64,000 bases of DNA from Spirosoma terrae (GCF_010435915.1 NZ_JAAFZH010000007.1:1-64000); one strand, 5' to 3'. Numbered from the stretch's first letter, positions 40,869 to 48,862 are shown. Made by a program: numbers and translations. The notes: generated by a model from the sequence alone, not told the origin.

Positions 40869-41218
40869 CGTTGTTTGTTCGTTTAATTCTGAGCGTTCGT
40901 TTTTGTTCACTTCTCGTCTTGGCAGGAAATGGTACCAACATAGTACGTATCAACGGTATACGTATGTGTTTCCGTTGATACATCACAGTCAGTAGAGCAA
41001 CTTAACAGCTGACTCTTACTCGAATCCAGCATTGGCGATGTTTGTTCACAACGATAACAAAAGCTCGTTGATTGATAAAATCAATATAACCACGAGTTCA
41101 GTAGATGATAAAACTACATATCTGAACAAAAGTAACCTCAATATTTAGAACTTCATTTGGTCAGGCGGGAGGTGCATCCAGTTGACGGGAGTTACTCCTA
41201 TTTAGGCTTCCAGTCCAT
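40869..41218. promoter_or_regulatory. Gap upstream of GH16 with inverted repeat and -7 box
   Basis: Contains a 10-bp inverted repeat GTATCAACGG (40947-40956) / CCGTTGATAC (40972-40981), a TTGATT/AATCAA pair near 41070-41090, and a minus-strand TACTTTTG (41127-41134) matching TAnnTTTG about 260 bases before the GH16 start, which would imply a long leader. Otherwise nothing recognisable. Confidence 0.35.
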
Positions 41219-42016
41219 TTACGAGAAATTAGCGCTAATAACGCTTTGTAATTCCTCAATAGTCAGCGGTGGATTTTGAGTGTGAAGCATAGCATGGCAA
41301 TTTGGGCATACTGGCCGCAAATCTTCTACCGGATCAAGTTCATAGCTTTTGCCAATATAAGAGACAGGAATTAGATGATGGACATGAATAAACCCTTTAC
41401 CTAATTCGCCATACGTTTTCTCAAAGTTGAAATCACACACAGTACAAAATGCGCCGTAATGCTCGATACAAATTCGACGCGCCTGCGAGTTTCGCTCATA
41501 GGCATTTACTGTAATTACCTTTTTTGCCCCCTCTGTTATTTTGTATAAAAGCTCTGCGCGTAACTCCTCTGAATGTAAAATCTCACCTGTAAGTTCAGTT
41601 TCCGTTAATGCCTCCACTAACTCGTCTTTAAGTTGCCAAACCCAAAATCGGCCCTCATCCCAGCCATTGAAAAATAAGTCCCAATACTTGTAGGTTTGAT
41701 TACTTCTAATTGTAAAATTTATATCATGTTTTCTAGCTATTCTTTTAGCTAACCTGCCGATTTGAAGATTAATTGAGCTATGAGGATTTTTACCTTTTTT
41801 ACCTAGTATTCTGGCGACCTGACTCGCATAGGCTTTGTGCCCCTCAAAAGCGTAAATAACCTGAAATACAGCTATATCTTCCTGTTTTACAATCTCATTA
41901 TCTTGCAGTATTTCAATAAATTGATCTCTTGTCAGTGTGGATTCATTAAATTTCAAAGCCATAAGCAGCGCAAAAATTTTAGTTTTACCTTGTGGCTTAG
42001 ATGAGCCGTCACTCAA
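41219..42016 (-). CDS. HNH endonuclease, McrA-like
   Basis: 265 residues from a TTG at 42016 (an ATG at 41962 is the next choice). The C-terminal zinc-type HNH module is complete: Cys191 and Cys194 (CTVC), HVHHLIPVS (His213 and His214), DPVEDLRPVCPNCHAMLH (Cys237, Cys240, His241, His245). The N-terminal 120 residues look like a winged-helix reader (ASQVARILGKKGKNPHSSINLQIGRLAKRIARK). This architecture is that of modification-dependent or stand-alone restriction HNH proteins. The gene is clearly more AT-rich than its neighbours, suggesting recent acquisition. No methylase or other defence gene adjoins it. A 13-bp palindrome is 30 bases upstream. Confidence 0.85.
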   Translation of the reverse strand: MSDGSSKPQGKTKIFALLMALKFNESTLTRDQFIEILQDNEIVKQEDIAVFQVIYAFEGHKAYASQVARILGKKGKNPHSSINLQIGRLAKRIARKHDINFTIRSNQTYKYWDLFFNGWDEGRFWVWQLKDELVEALTETELTGEILHSEELRAELLYKITEGAKKVITVNAYERNSQARRICIEHYGAFCTVCDFNFEKTYGELGKGFIHVHHLIPVSYIGKSYELDPVEDLRPVCPNCHAMLHTQNPPLTIEELQSVISANFS

Positions 42017-42045
42017 CTCTGTTGCTTCTACAAGAGAGCTATGTC

Positions 42046-42058
42046 ACACATAATGTGT
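42046..42058. promoter_or_regulatory. 13-bp palindrome upstream of the HNH gene
   Basis: ACACAT-A-ATGTGT, perfect 6-bp arms, 30 bases upstream of the TTG start at 42016. It has the size and place of a repressor operator; the regulator is not identifiable. The rest of 42017-42316 contains no gene. Confidence 0.4.
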
Positions 42059-42316
42059 CAACTCAGTCAAAACCCAGCTTAGAGGCTATTATTTTATCAA
42101 CCAAAGCTCAAAAATGAAGTAAAAAGACCGCCTATCCAGACGATTGGCTTGTCGACCGAGACCAAGCCACTACGTTTTTTTTAGTCTGTTCTCTCCACCT
42201 AACATCATAAAAAGCGCAATCAATGACTTTTTCTAACTGCGTTAGTTAGCGTGGGCTTCCATATTCGTGCGGAACCAGCGTTTATACGCCCGGACGTTGA
42301 CGTCCAGGCTACCCCG

Positions 42317-43186
42317 TTATTTGCCAAAGGCCCAGGTCAGGAAATCGGGCATGATTTCGCTCCAGGTTTCCTGATTGTGCCTGCCACCCATAATCTCAAC
42401 GTAGCGTATATCGTCGTTACGGCTGTAGCCTTTTTTGACCAGCTCATCAATCAAATCAGTTGTATCGTCGATGGAATCGATGATGCCGTTGTTGTTTCGG
42501 TCGCTGGTTTCATCGTCGGTTCCAGTTTCAAACCAGAATTTAAGATGCTTATTGTACGAGCCCTTTCGTACCAGATCGTGCATAATCCGGTCGGTTTCGT
42601 CCCGATAACCATCTTCGGTGCTTTTGCTACGCCACCAGAACGATCCGGAAAAAACACCAGCCCTACTGAACTGGCCAGGATGATGAAAAACAATATCGAA
42701 CGCCGACAAGCCCCCTAACGAAAACCCGCCGAAAACCGACTGATTGGCCTCGCTCGTTACCCGATAATGCTTTTGTACGTAAGGTACTAATTCGGTCAGG
42801 ACAAAATCGGTGTATAATCCGGCTTTGCTGCCCCGATTCATGTAATCGGCCTGAGCTGCCGTTCCGTATTCCTGAATTCGATCGCCCGCATGAACGGCTA
42901 CCAGCACGAAGGGCGTAATGGCCTGCTGCCGATACAATGAATTCAGTACGTCGGTCATTCGTAAACGGGGTAAATCCTGCCCGTCGTTCAGATACAGCAC
43001 AGGATATATCTTGTCGGAATGATCATAATCGGGTGGAAGCACTACGTCCAGATGAATGGTGCGACGCAATGGAACAGAAACCAGTGAGTCGTCGTGCCGA
43101 ACGGTTACGGTAGGTGTTTCGGCAAAAGAAAAGGCCGGTAAATGGTCAGCCATAAGCGCAACTAATGTCAAAAATAATACAATCAC
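42317..43186 (-). CDS. Secreted esterase of the enterochelin-esterase/ D-type fold
   Basis: 289 residues. Start is a GTG at 43186 directly before a hydrophobic signal (VIVLFLTLVALMADHLPAFSFA). Esterase_D signatures: VSVPLRRTIHLDVVLPPDYDHSDKIYPVLYLNDGQDL, nucleophile elbow GGFSLGG (Ser156) followed by LSAFDIVFHHPGQFSRAGVFSGSFWW, and the catalytic His in GGRHNQETW near 272. A calcium-like acidic loop (DDETSDRNNNGIIDSIDD) precedes it. The family hydrolyses siderophore or acyl esters. Divergent from the esterase at 43299. Confidence 0.88.
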   Translation of the reverse strand: MIVLFLTLVALMADHLPAFSFAETPTVTVRHDDSLVSVPLRRTIHLDVVLPPDYDHSDKIYPVLYLNDGQDLPRLRMTDVLNSLYRQQAITPFVLVAVHAGDRIQEYGTAAQADYMNRGSKAGLYTDFVLTELVPYVQKHYRVTSEANQSVFGGFSLGGLSAFDIVFHHPGQFSRAGVFSGSFWWRSKSTEDGYRDETDRIMHDLVRKGSYNKHLKFWFETGTDDETSDRNNNGIIDSIDDTTDLIDELVKKGYSRNDDIRYVEIMGGRHNQETWSEIMPDFLTWAFGK

Positions 43187-43224
43187 GAACGCGCAAAATA
43201 GGGATTTTTTGGCTTATACGGGTC

Positions 43225-43232
43225 TACTTTTG
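43225..43232 (+). promoter_or_regulatory. TAnnTTTG box of the 234-aa esterase
   Basis: TACTTTTG, 66 bases upstream of the esterase start, with TTG (43209-43211) 13 bases before it, which is shorter than the usual -33/-7 spacing. A 25-codon upstream frame (43238-43315) starts just after it and overlaps the esterase start. Confidence 0.45.
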
Positions 43233-43298
43233 CCGTTATGGGCGATTTCTTCTATTTTTCACCGGAAAAGATAAGGTTACATCTAAACAGTCATTACG

Positions 43299-44003
43299 TT
43301 GCAGCAGGATTATAGAAAATGGTACTCACATCATCTTGGACGCGATATCGAGATGTTGGTTTTCGGAAATTGGGGATATCCCGTATTGATGTTTCCGACC
43401 TCAATGGGACATTATTATGAGTACAAAGATTTCGGCCTGACCGAAACCGCCCGCTGGTTCGTGGAAACCGGTAAGATCAAGCTATTTTGTATCGACAGTA
43501 TTGATCGCGACAGCTGGTATGCCAAGCATTTACACCCCGGAACCCGAATCTGGAATCATGTTCTATATGATCGGTTTCTTCACGAGGAACTGGTGCCGGG
43601 TATTCAGCGGGAATGTAATGTTCAGAAAATTGGCGTTTCGGGAGCCTCTTTTGGTGGTTACCACGCGCTGAACTTTGCGTTTCGTCATCCAGAACAGGTT
43701 GGTCATCTGCTTACGATGGGAGCCGCGTTCGATATTCGTTCGTTTCTGGGTGGCTATTACGACGAAAATGTTTATTTCAACAATCCGCCCGATTTTTTAC
43801 CGAATGCCCAGAACCCCGAATTCTACCACATGAATATTGTTCTGGGGACATCAGAATATGATTTCTGCAAAGACGATAATTATCGGATGTCGGGGATACT
43901 CAGTCGGAAAGGAATTCGCCATCAGCTCGACGTAACGCCCTGGGGTAATCATGACTGGCCGGTTTGGAAAGATCAGTTCCCACGCTATCTAAGCATGATT
44001 TAA
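43299..44003 (+). CDS. Cytoplasmic esterase family protein
   Basis: 234 residues, no signal peptide. TTG start at 43299 fits the usual N-terminus of the family (QQDYRKWYSHHLGRDIEMLVFGNWGYPVLMFPTSMG). The nucleophile is Ser117 in GVSGASFGGYHA, with His in WGNHDWPVWKDQFP near 221 and an Asp in SEYDFCKDDN. Homologues are annotated as 'esterase' or putative tributyrin esterase-like; the substrate is not known. A 25-codon upstream frame with ATG (43238-43315) overlaps the start, so translation may be coupled. The DinB gene follows 24 bases later. Confidence 0.85.
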   Translation: MQQDYRKWYSHHLGRDIEMLVFGNWGYPVLMFPTSMGHYYEYKDFGLTETARWFVETGKIKLFCIDSIDRDSWYAKHLHPGTRIWNHVLYDRFLHEELVPGIQRECNVQKIGVSGASFGGYHALNFAFRHPEQVGHLLTMGAAFDIRSFLGGYYDENVYFNNPPDFLPNAQNPEFYHMNIVLGTSEYDFCKDDNYRMSGILSRKGIRHQLDVTPWGNHDWPVWKDQFPRYLSMI

Positions 44004-44027
44004 GTCCTACTTTATTGAAGTCCACTC

Positions 44028-44522
44028 ATGCTCACTGGTCAAGATACCAAGTCAATCAGTATATCAACAACAAAACTTCAGACCTATCTGAAGCAAGTTC
44101 CGCTGGCGCTTCAAGCAATAACGGACGAAGAGTGGGCAGATAAACGACCCGGTAAATGGTCGCGTAAAGAACAGGTTGGCCATCTGATTGATTCTGCCCT
44201 CAACAACCTGAAACGGTTTACGGATGCTCAGGCTTCGGACAGTGCTTATGTGGTTCAGCGCTACGAACAGGATCATCTGGTTCGGGTAAACCAGTATCAG
44301 GCTCTGCCCGTAGCGCATTTACTTTCTCTGTGGATCAGTCTGAATCAGCAAATACTGTACGTAGTGGGTGCCATTCCAGAAACCACTTTGGCTCGTCCGG
44401 TCGTCATTGATCCTGCTCATGAATCCGCCTATACGTTAGGGTGGTTGATCGATGATTACGTTCGCCATCTGGAACATCATCTCCTAACCTTACTACCAGG
44501 GGGTTTATCGTCTGATCAGTAG
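44028..44522 (+). CDS. DinB-like metal-binding protein
   Basis: 164 residues, a four-helix bundle of the DinB/DUF1572 type. Metal-ligand histidines are visible in EQVGHLIDSA (about 54) and in DYVRHLEHHLL (about 147 and 151). Typical length. DinB-like proteins of Bacteroidota are proposed thiol-transfer (bacillithiol or related) enzymes or have unknown roles. It follows the esterase by 24 bases on the same strand and is presumably cotranscribed. A hairpin lies 70 bases downstream (44594-44626). Confidence 0.85.
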   Translation: MLTGQDTKSISISTTKLQTYLKQVPLALQAITDEEWADKRPGKWSRKEQVGHLIDSALNNLKRFTDAQASDSAYVVQRYEQDHLVRVNQYQALPVAHLLSLWISLNQQILYVVGAIPETTLARPVVIDPAHESAYTLGWLIDDYVRHLEHHLLTLLPGGLSSDQ

Positions 44523-44593
44523 CAGGGAATGGAGATCAATTCCTTTAAACGATACGTACCAGATACACTTGACAGGGCTACCATAAACAAAAA

Positions 44594-44626
44594 AAACGCC
44601 CTACCTCAAAGCGGGTAGGAGCGTTT
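44594..44626. terminator. Bidirectional hairpin after the DinB gene
   Basis: AAACGC-C-CTACC...GGTAGG-A-GCGTTT forms a 12-bp stem with one bulged A. A run of A on the left gives a U-tract for minus-strand transcripts, while TTTAACTTT follows on the plus strand. It presumably ends the esterase-DinB transcript. Confidence 0.6.
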
Positions 44627-44709
44627 AACTTTAACAACTTTCTGAAGTAGTTTACACATACTAAAAGTAATAGGTTACTAGAGGCAACGCATTAATTTTC
44701 AATGAAAAA

Positions 44710-44932
44710 AGAAAAAACCTTGACTGTAGGCTTTGCATTTGTCAATATGTTACATATCGCTAAATCACCAAAACGGCCTTCGGCTTTTATCGACCCAAAC
44801 GGGTGAGTTGTCGATATTTATTGGCCGACTGTCTATTTGATAAACCTGATAAAGACGCAACCAATACCTTCGGGTATTATTTCAGCTTTAGAGATAGGAA
44901 AGCAGTCCAGCATTGAGGGGCTGCTTTTTTGT
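44710..44932 (+). ncRNA. Candidate structured small RNA
   Basis: A 660-bp gap without a gene holds a second, strong plus-strand terminator (AGCAGTCC...GGGGCTGCT then TTTTTT, 44901-44930), far from any upstream gene end and after another terminator at 44594-44626. Between them lie a perfect UUCG-loop hairpin AATACCTTCGGGTATT (44863-44878) and nested pairings ATCGAC...GTCGAT and GGCC...GGCC (about 44775-44830). TTGACT (about 44720) with TATGTT 20 bases later could be a promoter. No known RNA family recognised. Coordinates are approximate. Confidence 0.4.
44900..44930 (+). terminator. Intrinsic terminator, plus strand
   Basis: AAGCAGTCC / GGGGCTGCTT stem with a CAGCATTGA-type loop, followed by six T. 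378 bases after the nearest upstream gene end. Confidence 0.65.
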
Positions 44933-45184
44933 TTACCGTCCCATACAAACAATCGCATTCACTACCACCTGCCAGAAGCGAAAATAAGGTTCATAAACCC
45001 GACTGCTTAAGAGCAATACTACGCAATCAGGTAAATAGTCAATCTGAATAATACAAGATGCTGGCGGGGCCGATTGTAACAAAGGATAAACCTCGTAAGT
45101 TTACCCTATAATCGAGAATATACCATTAGAGACTACTTCTAGTGTGATTCCCTTCATCATTTCATTCGATTTAACACACTAATT

Positions 45185-46255
45185 ATGAGCGAGAAAAAAA
45201 AGATCGGTATTCTGTTCGGACAGGAAAACACATTCCCACAGGCTTTTGTGGATCGGGTTAACGAAAAACAGAGTGCTTTCCCCGCCGAATTTGTCAGCAT
45301 AGACCAGGTCGAGCAAAGCGTACCGACGGAGTATGCCGTCATTATCGACCGAATTTCACAGGACGTTCCTTTTTATAAAGCATTTTTAAAAAATGCCGCG
45401 CTTACGGGCACAGCGGTAATCAATAACCCGTTCTGGTGGAGCGCCGACGAAAAATTTTTCAACAACGCTCTGGCTGTTCAGCTAGGTGTTCCCGTTCCTA
45501 AAACCATTCTGTTACCGTCGAAGGAACGCCCGGACGATACCAATCATAATTCGTTCCGTAACCTGAAACACATGAACTGGGATGCCATCTTTGCTCATAT
45601 TGGCTTCCCGGCATTTATGAAACCCCACGCTGGTGGAGGATGGAAAAGCGTTTATAAAGTAGATAATCCAGAGCAAATGTTCCGGGCCTACGACGAAACA
45701 GGCCAGTTGGTAATGCTCTATCAGGAAGCGATCGATTTCACGGATTATTTCCGGTGCTATTGCATTGGCGGAAAGGATGTACGAATTATGCCGTATGAAC
45801 CACGTAATCCGCATCATCTCCGTTATGCTGCCCAAATGCAAACCACAGGCGATGCCGGCAAAAAGCTCCTCAAAACAATGGAGGAGTACGTACTGAAGCT
45901 AAATCATGGATTGGGCTATGACTTCAATACGGTTGAGTTTGCGGTGCGCGACGGTATCCCTATTGCTATCGATTTCTGTAACCCAGCTCCCGATGCGGAT
46001 ATTCATTCAGTTGGTCAGGAAAATTTTGACTGGGTGGTAGAAGCTGCGGCCAATATGGCTATTGGCCGGGCAAAAAACCTCAAAAAAGGAACCGACAACT
46101 TAACCTGGGGTACGTTTGTACGTAGCTCTGTCGGCAGCGAACCGCTCGTTCCGGCTAAAGCTCCCAAACCCGAGAAAAAGGAAAAAGAACCAAAGGCAGA
46201 AAAAGCTCCTAAAACGGACGTAAAAGCAGAAAAGCCTAAAAAAAGTAAAAAATAA
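45185..46255 (+). CDS. RimK-like ATP-grasp ligase with lysine-rich tail
   Basis: 356 residues. An N-terminal pre-ATP-grasp part (KKIGILFGQENTFPQAFVDRVNEK) is followed by the nucleotide-binding and catalytic ATP-grasp region: FPAFMKPHAGGGWKSVYKVDNPEQMF (glycine-rich loop, about 137-165), QLVMLYQEAIDFTDYFRCYCIGGKDVRIMPYEP, and the metal-binding end YDFNTVEFAVRDGIPIAIDFCNPAPDAD. ATP-grasp enzymes form amide or thioester bonds through acyl phosphates. From about residue 322 the protein ends in a low-complexity Lys/Pro/Glu/Ala tail (KAPKPEKKEKEPKAEKAPK and on), which may bind nucleic acid or be a modification target. Lies 3 kb upstream of another ligase cluster; relation uncertain. Confidence 0.85.
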   Translation: MSEKKKIGILFGQENTFPQAFVDRVNEKQSAFPAEFVSIDQVEQSVPTEYAVIIDRISQDVPFYKAFLKNAALTGTAVINNPFWWSADEKFFNNALAVQLGVPVPKTILLPSKERPDDTNHNSFRNLKHMNWDAIFAHIGFPAFMKPHAGGGWKSVYKVDNPEQMFRAYDETGQLVMLYQEAIDFTDYFRCYCIGGKDVRIMPYEPRNPHHLRYAAQMQTTGDAGKKLLKTMEEYVLKLNHGLGYDFNTVEFAVRDGIPIAIDFCNPAPDADIHSVGQENFDWVVEAAANMAIGRAKNLKKGTDNLTWGTFVRSSVGSEPLVPAKAPKPEKKEKEPKAEKAPKTDVKAEKPKKSKK

Positions 46256-46271
46256 ACGGTACGCGTATAAC

Positions 46272-46349
46272 CGAAGACCTGAGGAAGTAACTGATGAGTA
46301 ACTGGCTGACCTTTACCAGCCCGACATCAGTTATCCGCTCAGGTCTTCG
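46272..46349. terminator. Long imperfect hairpin after the ATP-grasp gene
   Basis: CGAAGACCTGAG (46272-46283) pairs with CTCAGGTCTTCG (46338-46349), and AACTGATG (46289-46296) with CATCAGTT (46325-46332), with CTGG/CCAG inside. About 24 bp of stem in total, ending exactly at the next promoter box. Confidence 0.65.
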
Positions 46350-46357
46350 TATGTTTG
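46350..46357 (+). promoter_or_regulatory. TAnnTTTG box of the secreted lipase
   Basis: TATGTTTG matches the Bacteroidota -7 consensus, 35 bases upstream of the ATG at 46392 and directly after the preceding hairpin. Confidence 0.5.
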
Positions 46358-46391
46358 TACCCCCAAGTATAGTCCGCCGGAAAACGAGTAC

Positions 46392-47582
46392 ATGAGAAAT
46401 AGTTTGTTTATTGCCCTGATTGCGAGTGTTTCATTTCTGTTTACAACCTGTAGCACACCCCAGTTACCGCCCAAACCCGTCTTACTTAGCTCCACACAAA
46501 TCGTTTTTTACGGCAATAGCCTTTTACAAGGGATCGTAACCTCCAATGATTCCCTTCTTTATCAGCCAGCCGACTACCAGATTAGTATTAACCGTATAAC
46601 GTATCAGACTACCCTTAGCGACGGTACAACGGTAACAGCATCGGGTATTGTTTACGTACCTAGTCAGCTTAATTCGCCCAATAAAAAATACCCGTTACTC
46701 AGCTTTCAGCACCCTACTGCGTTTTCAAACGCCGAAACACCCTCTGGAACGGATTTCAGCAAAGTCATCTTCTCCTATCCGCTCTTTCTGGCCACGCATG
46801 GCTACATCGTGGCCTGCCCGGATTATATTGGCTATGGGGCTGCCGACCAGATTCCTCATAACTACGAACATCGACAAACACTAGCGCAGGTAACGGTCGA
46901 CATGCTGCTGGCGACTAAAACTTTTTTGACCCAGAAAGGCATCAATTCAACGGGTCAACTATTTATGGCGGGTTATTCTGAAGGGGGCTTTGCCAGTATG
47001 GCCGCTCAAAAGCTGGCCGAAGAGCGGTATAAAGATGACCTTCCCGTAACAGCAGCCAGTTGCGGAGCTGGTCCCTATGCCATGCCTGCCTTTTTCAAGT
47101 ACGTTACCCAAACGTCAACCGTTGGTGGCATTGCCAATTATATCTATGCCTGGGAAACATTAAGCTATAATCGAATTTATGGCCTAAATAAACCTGTTAG
47201 CTATTACTTTAAAGCCCCGTATGCCGCTCAGATTGAGCAATCCCTCGACAATGCCCGGACCATTACGACCAGCTTTGATCAGGTGTGCACCGATCAGTTT
47301 CGGGCCGATATTCAAAATCCGTCGTCGCCTTTCGGGAAAGCGTTAGCAGACAACGACTTAACGGGCTGGCAAACCCAAACGCCCACACGGCTGATTCATA
47401 GCCAGGAAGATGAAATTATTCCCTTTCTAACTTCGCAGCAAACGTATGCTTCATTACGTCAACGGGGATCGTCACAGCTAACACTGGTTGCCTTACCTAC
47501 AGGCATGCACGTTCCGACCGAAGTTTTGTTTGTTCGTCGTACCCTGGACTGGTTTGAGCAGATAAAAAAAACAACGTACTGA
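46392..47582 (+). CDS. Secreted lipase-like alpha/beta hydrolase (lipoprotein)
   Basis: 396 residues. Lipobox FTTC (Cys20) after a short hydrophobic signal. Signatures of the secretory lipase/ 'alpha/beta hydrolase family' group: YPLLSFQHPTAF, VACPDYIGYGAAD, nucleophile elbow AGYSEGGFASMAA (Ser about 196), then HSQEDEIIPF with the acid and PTGMHVP with the His near 375. Likely anchored at the envelope and acting on esters in the medium. It is followed 50 bases later by another lipoprotein gene on the same strand. Promoter box at 46350-46357. Confidence 0.85.
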   Translation: MRNSLFIALIASVSFLFTTCSTPQLPPKPVLLSSTQIVFYGNSLLQGIVTSNDSLLYQPADYQISINRITYQTTLSDGTTVTASGIVYVPSQLNSPNKKYPLLSFQHPTAFSNAETPSGTDFSKVIFSYPLFLATHGYIVACPDYIGYGAADQIPHNYEHRQTLAQVTVDMLLATKTFLTQKGINSTGQLFMAGYSEGGFASMAAQKLAEERYKDDLPVTAASCGAGPYAMPAFFKYVTQTSTVGGIANYIYAWETLSYNRIYGLNKPVSYYFKAPYAAQIEQSLDNARTITTSFDQVCTDQFRADIQNPSSPFGKALADNDLTGWQTQTPTRLIHSQEDEIIPFLTSQQTYASLRQRGSSQLTLVALPTGMHVPTEVLFVRRTLDWFEQIKKTTY

Positions 47583-47631
47583 CTTACAACCCTTTGTCCA
47601 TGTCGATGGTCTTTGGTTAAAAACTCTGGCT

Positions 47632-48045
47632 ATGCGACTGTCCATCTACACTTTCTGCCTGCTGTTAGCTTTTATTTCTTGTCGTAAAGAGACAGCTATT
47701 TCACCGGATACACTTACGGGTACGTGGATAGAATTATCGGCAAGGCAGGATACGATTATCTTTAATCTTGCTGAGGATGGTACGGCCTTGCCCGGCTTTC
47801 TTATCGTGAATCGAATTAGAGAAATGAGCCCGGCTGGCTATTGGTTTCCCAAAGCAGGGAGCGGAATTTATAGTTATGAACTACAGAACAATCGAATTTT
47901 TCTGAGAAATCTTTACTCTAGCTCATCGATGGGCGCCGATTACACGATCGAACAAAGGGGAAACGAATTAGAAGTCGAGAATTTCTACGAGCTAGGCTAC
48001 AAGCAACCTGCTTCCGCCAAACGTACACTGATACGTATCAAATAA
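47632..48045 (+). CDS. Small lipoprotein, lipocalin-like
   Basis: 137 residues. Signal peptide with lipobox FISC (Cys17) followed by RKE, then TLTGTWIELSARQDTIIFNLAEDGT, a pattern shared with small lipocalin-type lipoproteins of Bacteroidota, and regular beta strands (GIYSYELQNNRIFLRNLY, DYTIEQRGNELEVENFY). Ends with RTLIRIK. Lipid or small-molecule binding is likely for the fold but not demonstrable. Probably cotranscribed with the lipase gene. Confidence 0.72.
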   Translation: MRLSIYTFCLLLAFISCRKETAISPDTLTGTWIELSARQDTIIFNLAEDGTALPGFLIVNRIREMSPAGYWFPKAGSGIYSYELQNNRIFLRNLYSSSSMGADYTIEQRGNELEVENFYELGYKQPASAKRTLIRIK

Positions 48046-48480
48046 ATAGAGACAACAGGGTGATTCGGCTTCTTAAAAATCAATCGATTTGGGGTTAATA
48101 CCCGTAACGTGGCGGACACCTGTACTACACCAGAGCGACCTGGCTACGTATTTCCCTATCTGTATCGACGAAAAGCCGTCAACACAGCAGGCAGCTACTG
48201 CGCAGTAGCTGCCCGGTAAAGTAGCACAAAGGCGAGTACCAATAACAGCTTCACGACGATGAGTCCTATATGTTGCGTTTTCATCTGCGGGAAAGGGAGT
48301 CAACGTTTTGAATTGCTTTTTTCGTAGCATCGGCAATGGTAACCGTCCCCGAGGTGGATCGTTGCGGCCAGACTGAGCATACGGGCAATGATGAGCCACA
48401 TGGTAGTTACGGTGTTTATTGAGATCCTTAAAAAAATAGTTAGTCCTTACTGAGTTAAATCAGCCCTTGCGCCCATTTAT
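48046..48480. other. Non-coding part of a 1.36-kb gap
   Basis: No credible gene between the small lipoprotein and the repeat units at 48488. A minus frame over 48073-48399 starts with repeat-poor but unrecognisable sequence and contains several in-frame Cys/Arg-rich stretches without family signal; not called. CAGGCAGCTACTGCGCAGTAGCTGCCCGG (about 48188-48217) is a hairpin with 10-bp arms GCAGCTACTG/CAGTAGCTGC. Confidence 0.45.
48189..48212. terminator. Compact perfect hairpin
   Basis: GGCAGCTACTG-CG-CAGTAGCTGCC: an 11-bp perfect stem with a 2-base centre. No T-run. 150 bases after the small lipoprotein gene, so possibly its transcript end, or a dyad. Confidence 0.45.
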
Positions 48481-48487
48481 AGGGTAC

Positions 48488-48565
48488 ATCCTGTTTTTGT
48501 TCATAGGATACTAGAATAGAACTGAGCGAATCCCCACCGGCCATGCTGGCGGGGATTTTTGTTCG
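48488..48565 (+). repeat. Tandem hairpin unit 1 (period about 150 bp)
   Basis: ATCCTGTTTTTGTTCATAGGAT (hairpin ATCCT/AGGAT), a 25-base spacer, then a strong stem ATCCCC-A-CCGGC / GCTGG-C-GGGGAT with loop CAT and TTTTTG behind it. Followed by CCGACCGAATAATCAATTTT, also present after unit 2. Confidence 0.65.
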
Positions 48566-48636
48566 GGTAAACCGACCGAATAATCAATTTTCGCAGCACT
48601 ACAGGTATCATCTGCCTAAATCTCCCACCTATGGGT

Positions 48637-48705
48637 AATCCTGTTTTTGTTCAATAGGACGATAAACGATCGAATCCCTGCTGGCCATGCCGGTGGGGAT
48701 TTTTG
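48637..48705 (+). repeat. Tandem hairpin unit 2
   Basis: Same order as unit 1, 149 bases further on: ATCCTGTTTTTGTTCAATAGGA, then ATCCC-TG-CTGGC / GCCGG-TG-GGGAT and TTTTTGG. The second stem keeps pairing although several bases differ from unit 1 (CCGGC/GCTGG versus CTGGC/GCCGG), a sign of selection on structure. Followed by CGACCGACTAATCAATTTTT. Confidence 0.65.
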
Positions 48706-48786
48706 GTAGAATTATCGACCGACTAATCAATTTTTGAGTCAATTTTGGTTATCGTAGGTCTACAGCAGCTATTCTCTCTAGAGGCA

Positions 48787-48862
48787 TATCCTGTTTAACA
48801 GGATGATTTAGGTTTGATGATAGGAATCCCCGCTGGCAGTTGCTGGTGGGGATTGTTGTTTG
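48787..48862 (+). repeat. Tandem hairpin unit 3
   Basis: 150 bases after unit 2: ATCCTGTTTAACAGGAT (a perfect ATCCTGTT/AACAGGAT hairpin), then ATCCCCGCTGGC AGTT GCTGGTGGGGAT followed by TGTTGTTTG. The first hairpin is now perfectly paired, the terminator-like T-run is interrupted. Confidence 0.6.

Noticed and set aside
45157..45342. Minus-strand frame overlapping the ATP-grasp gene start
   Set aside because: Shadow of the real plus-strand gene.
48073..48399. 108-codon minus-strand frame
   Set aside because: No recognisable pattern, contains the compact hairpin at 48189-48212 and lies in an otherwise non-coding gap.
48488..48862. CRISPR array
   Set aside because: Three units of 150-bp period with internal hairpins, not identical short repeats with unique spacers; no cas genes.
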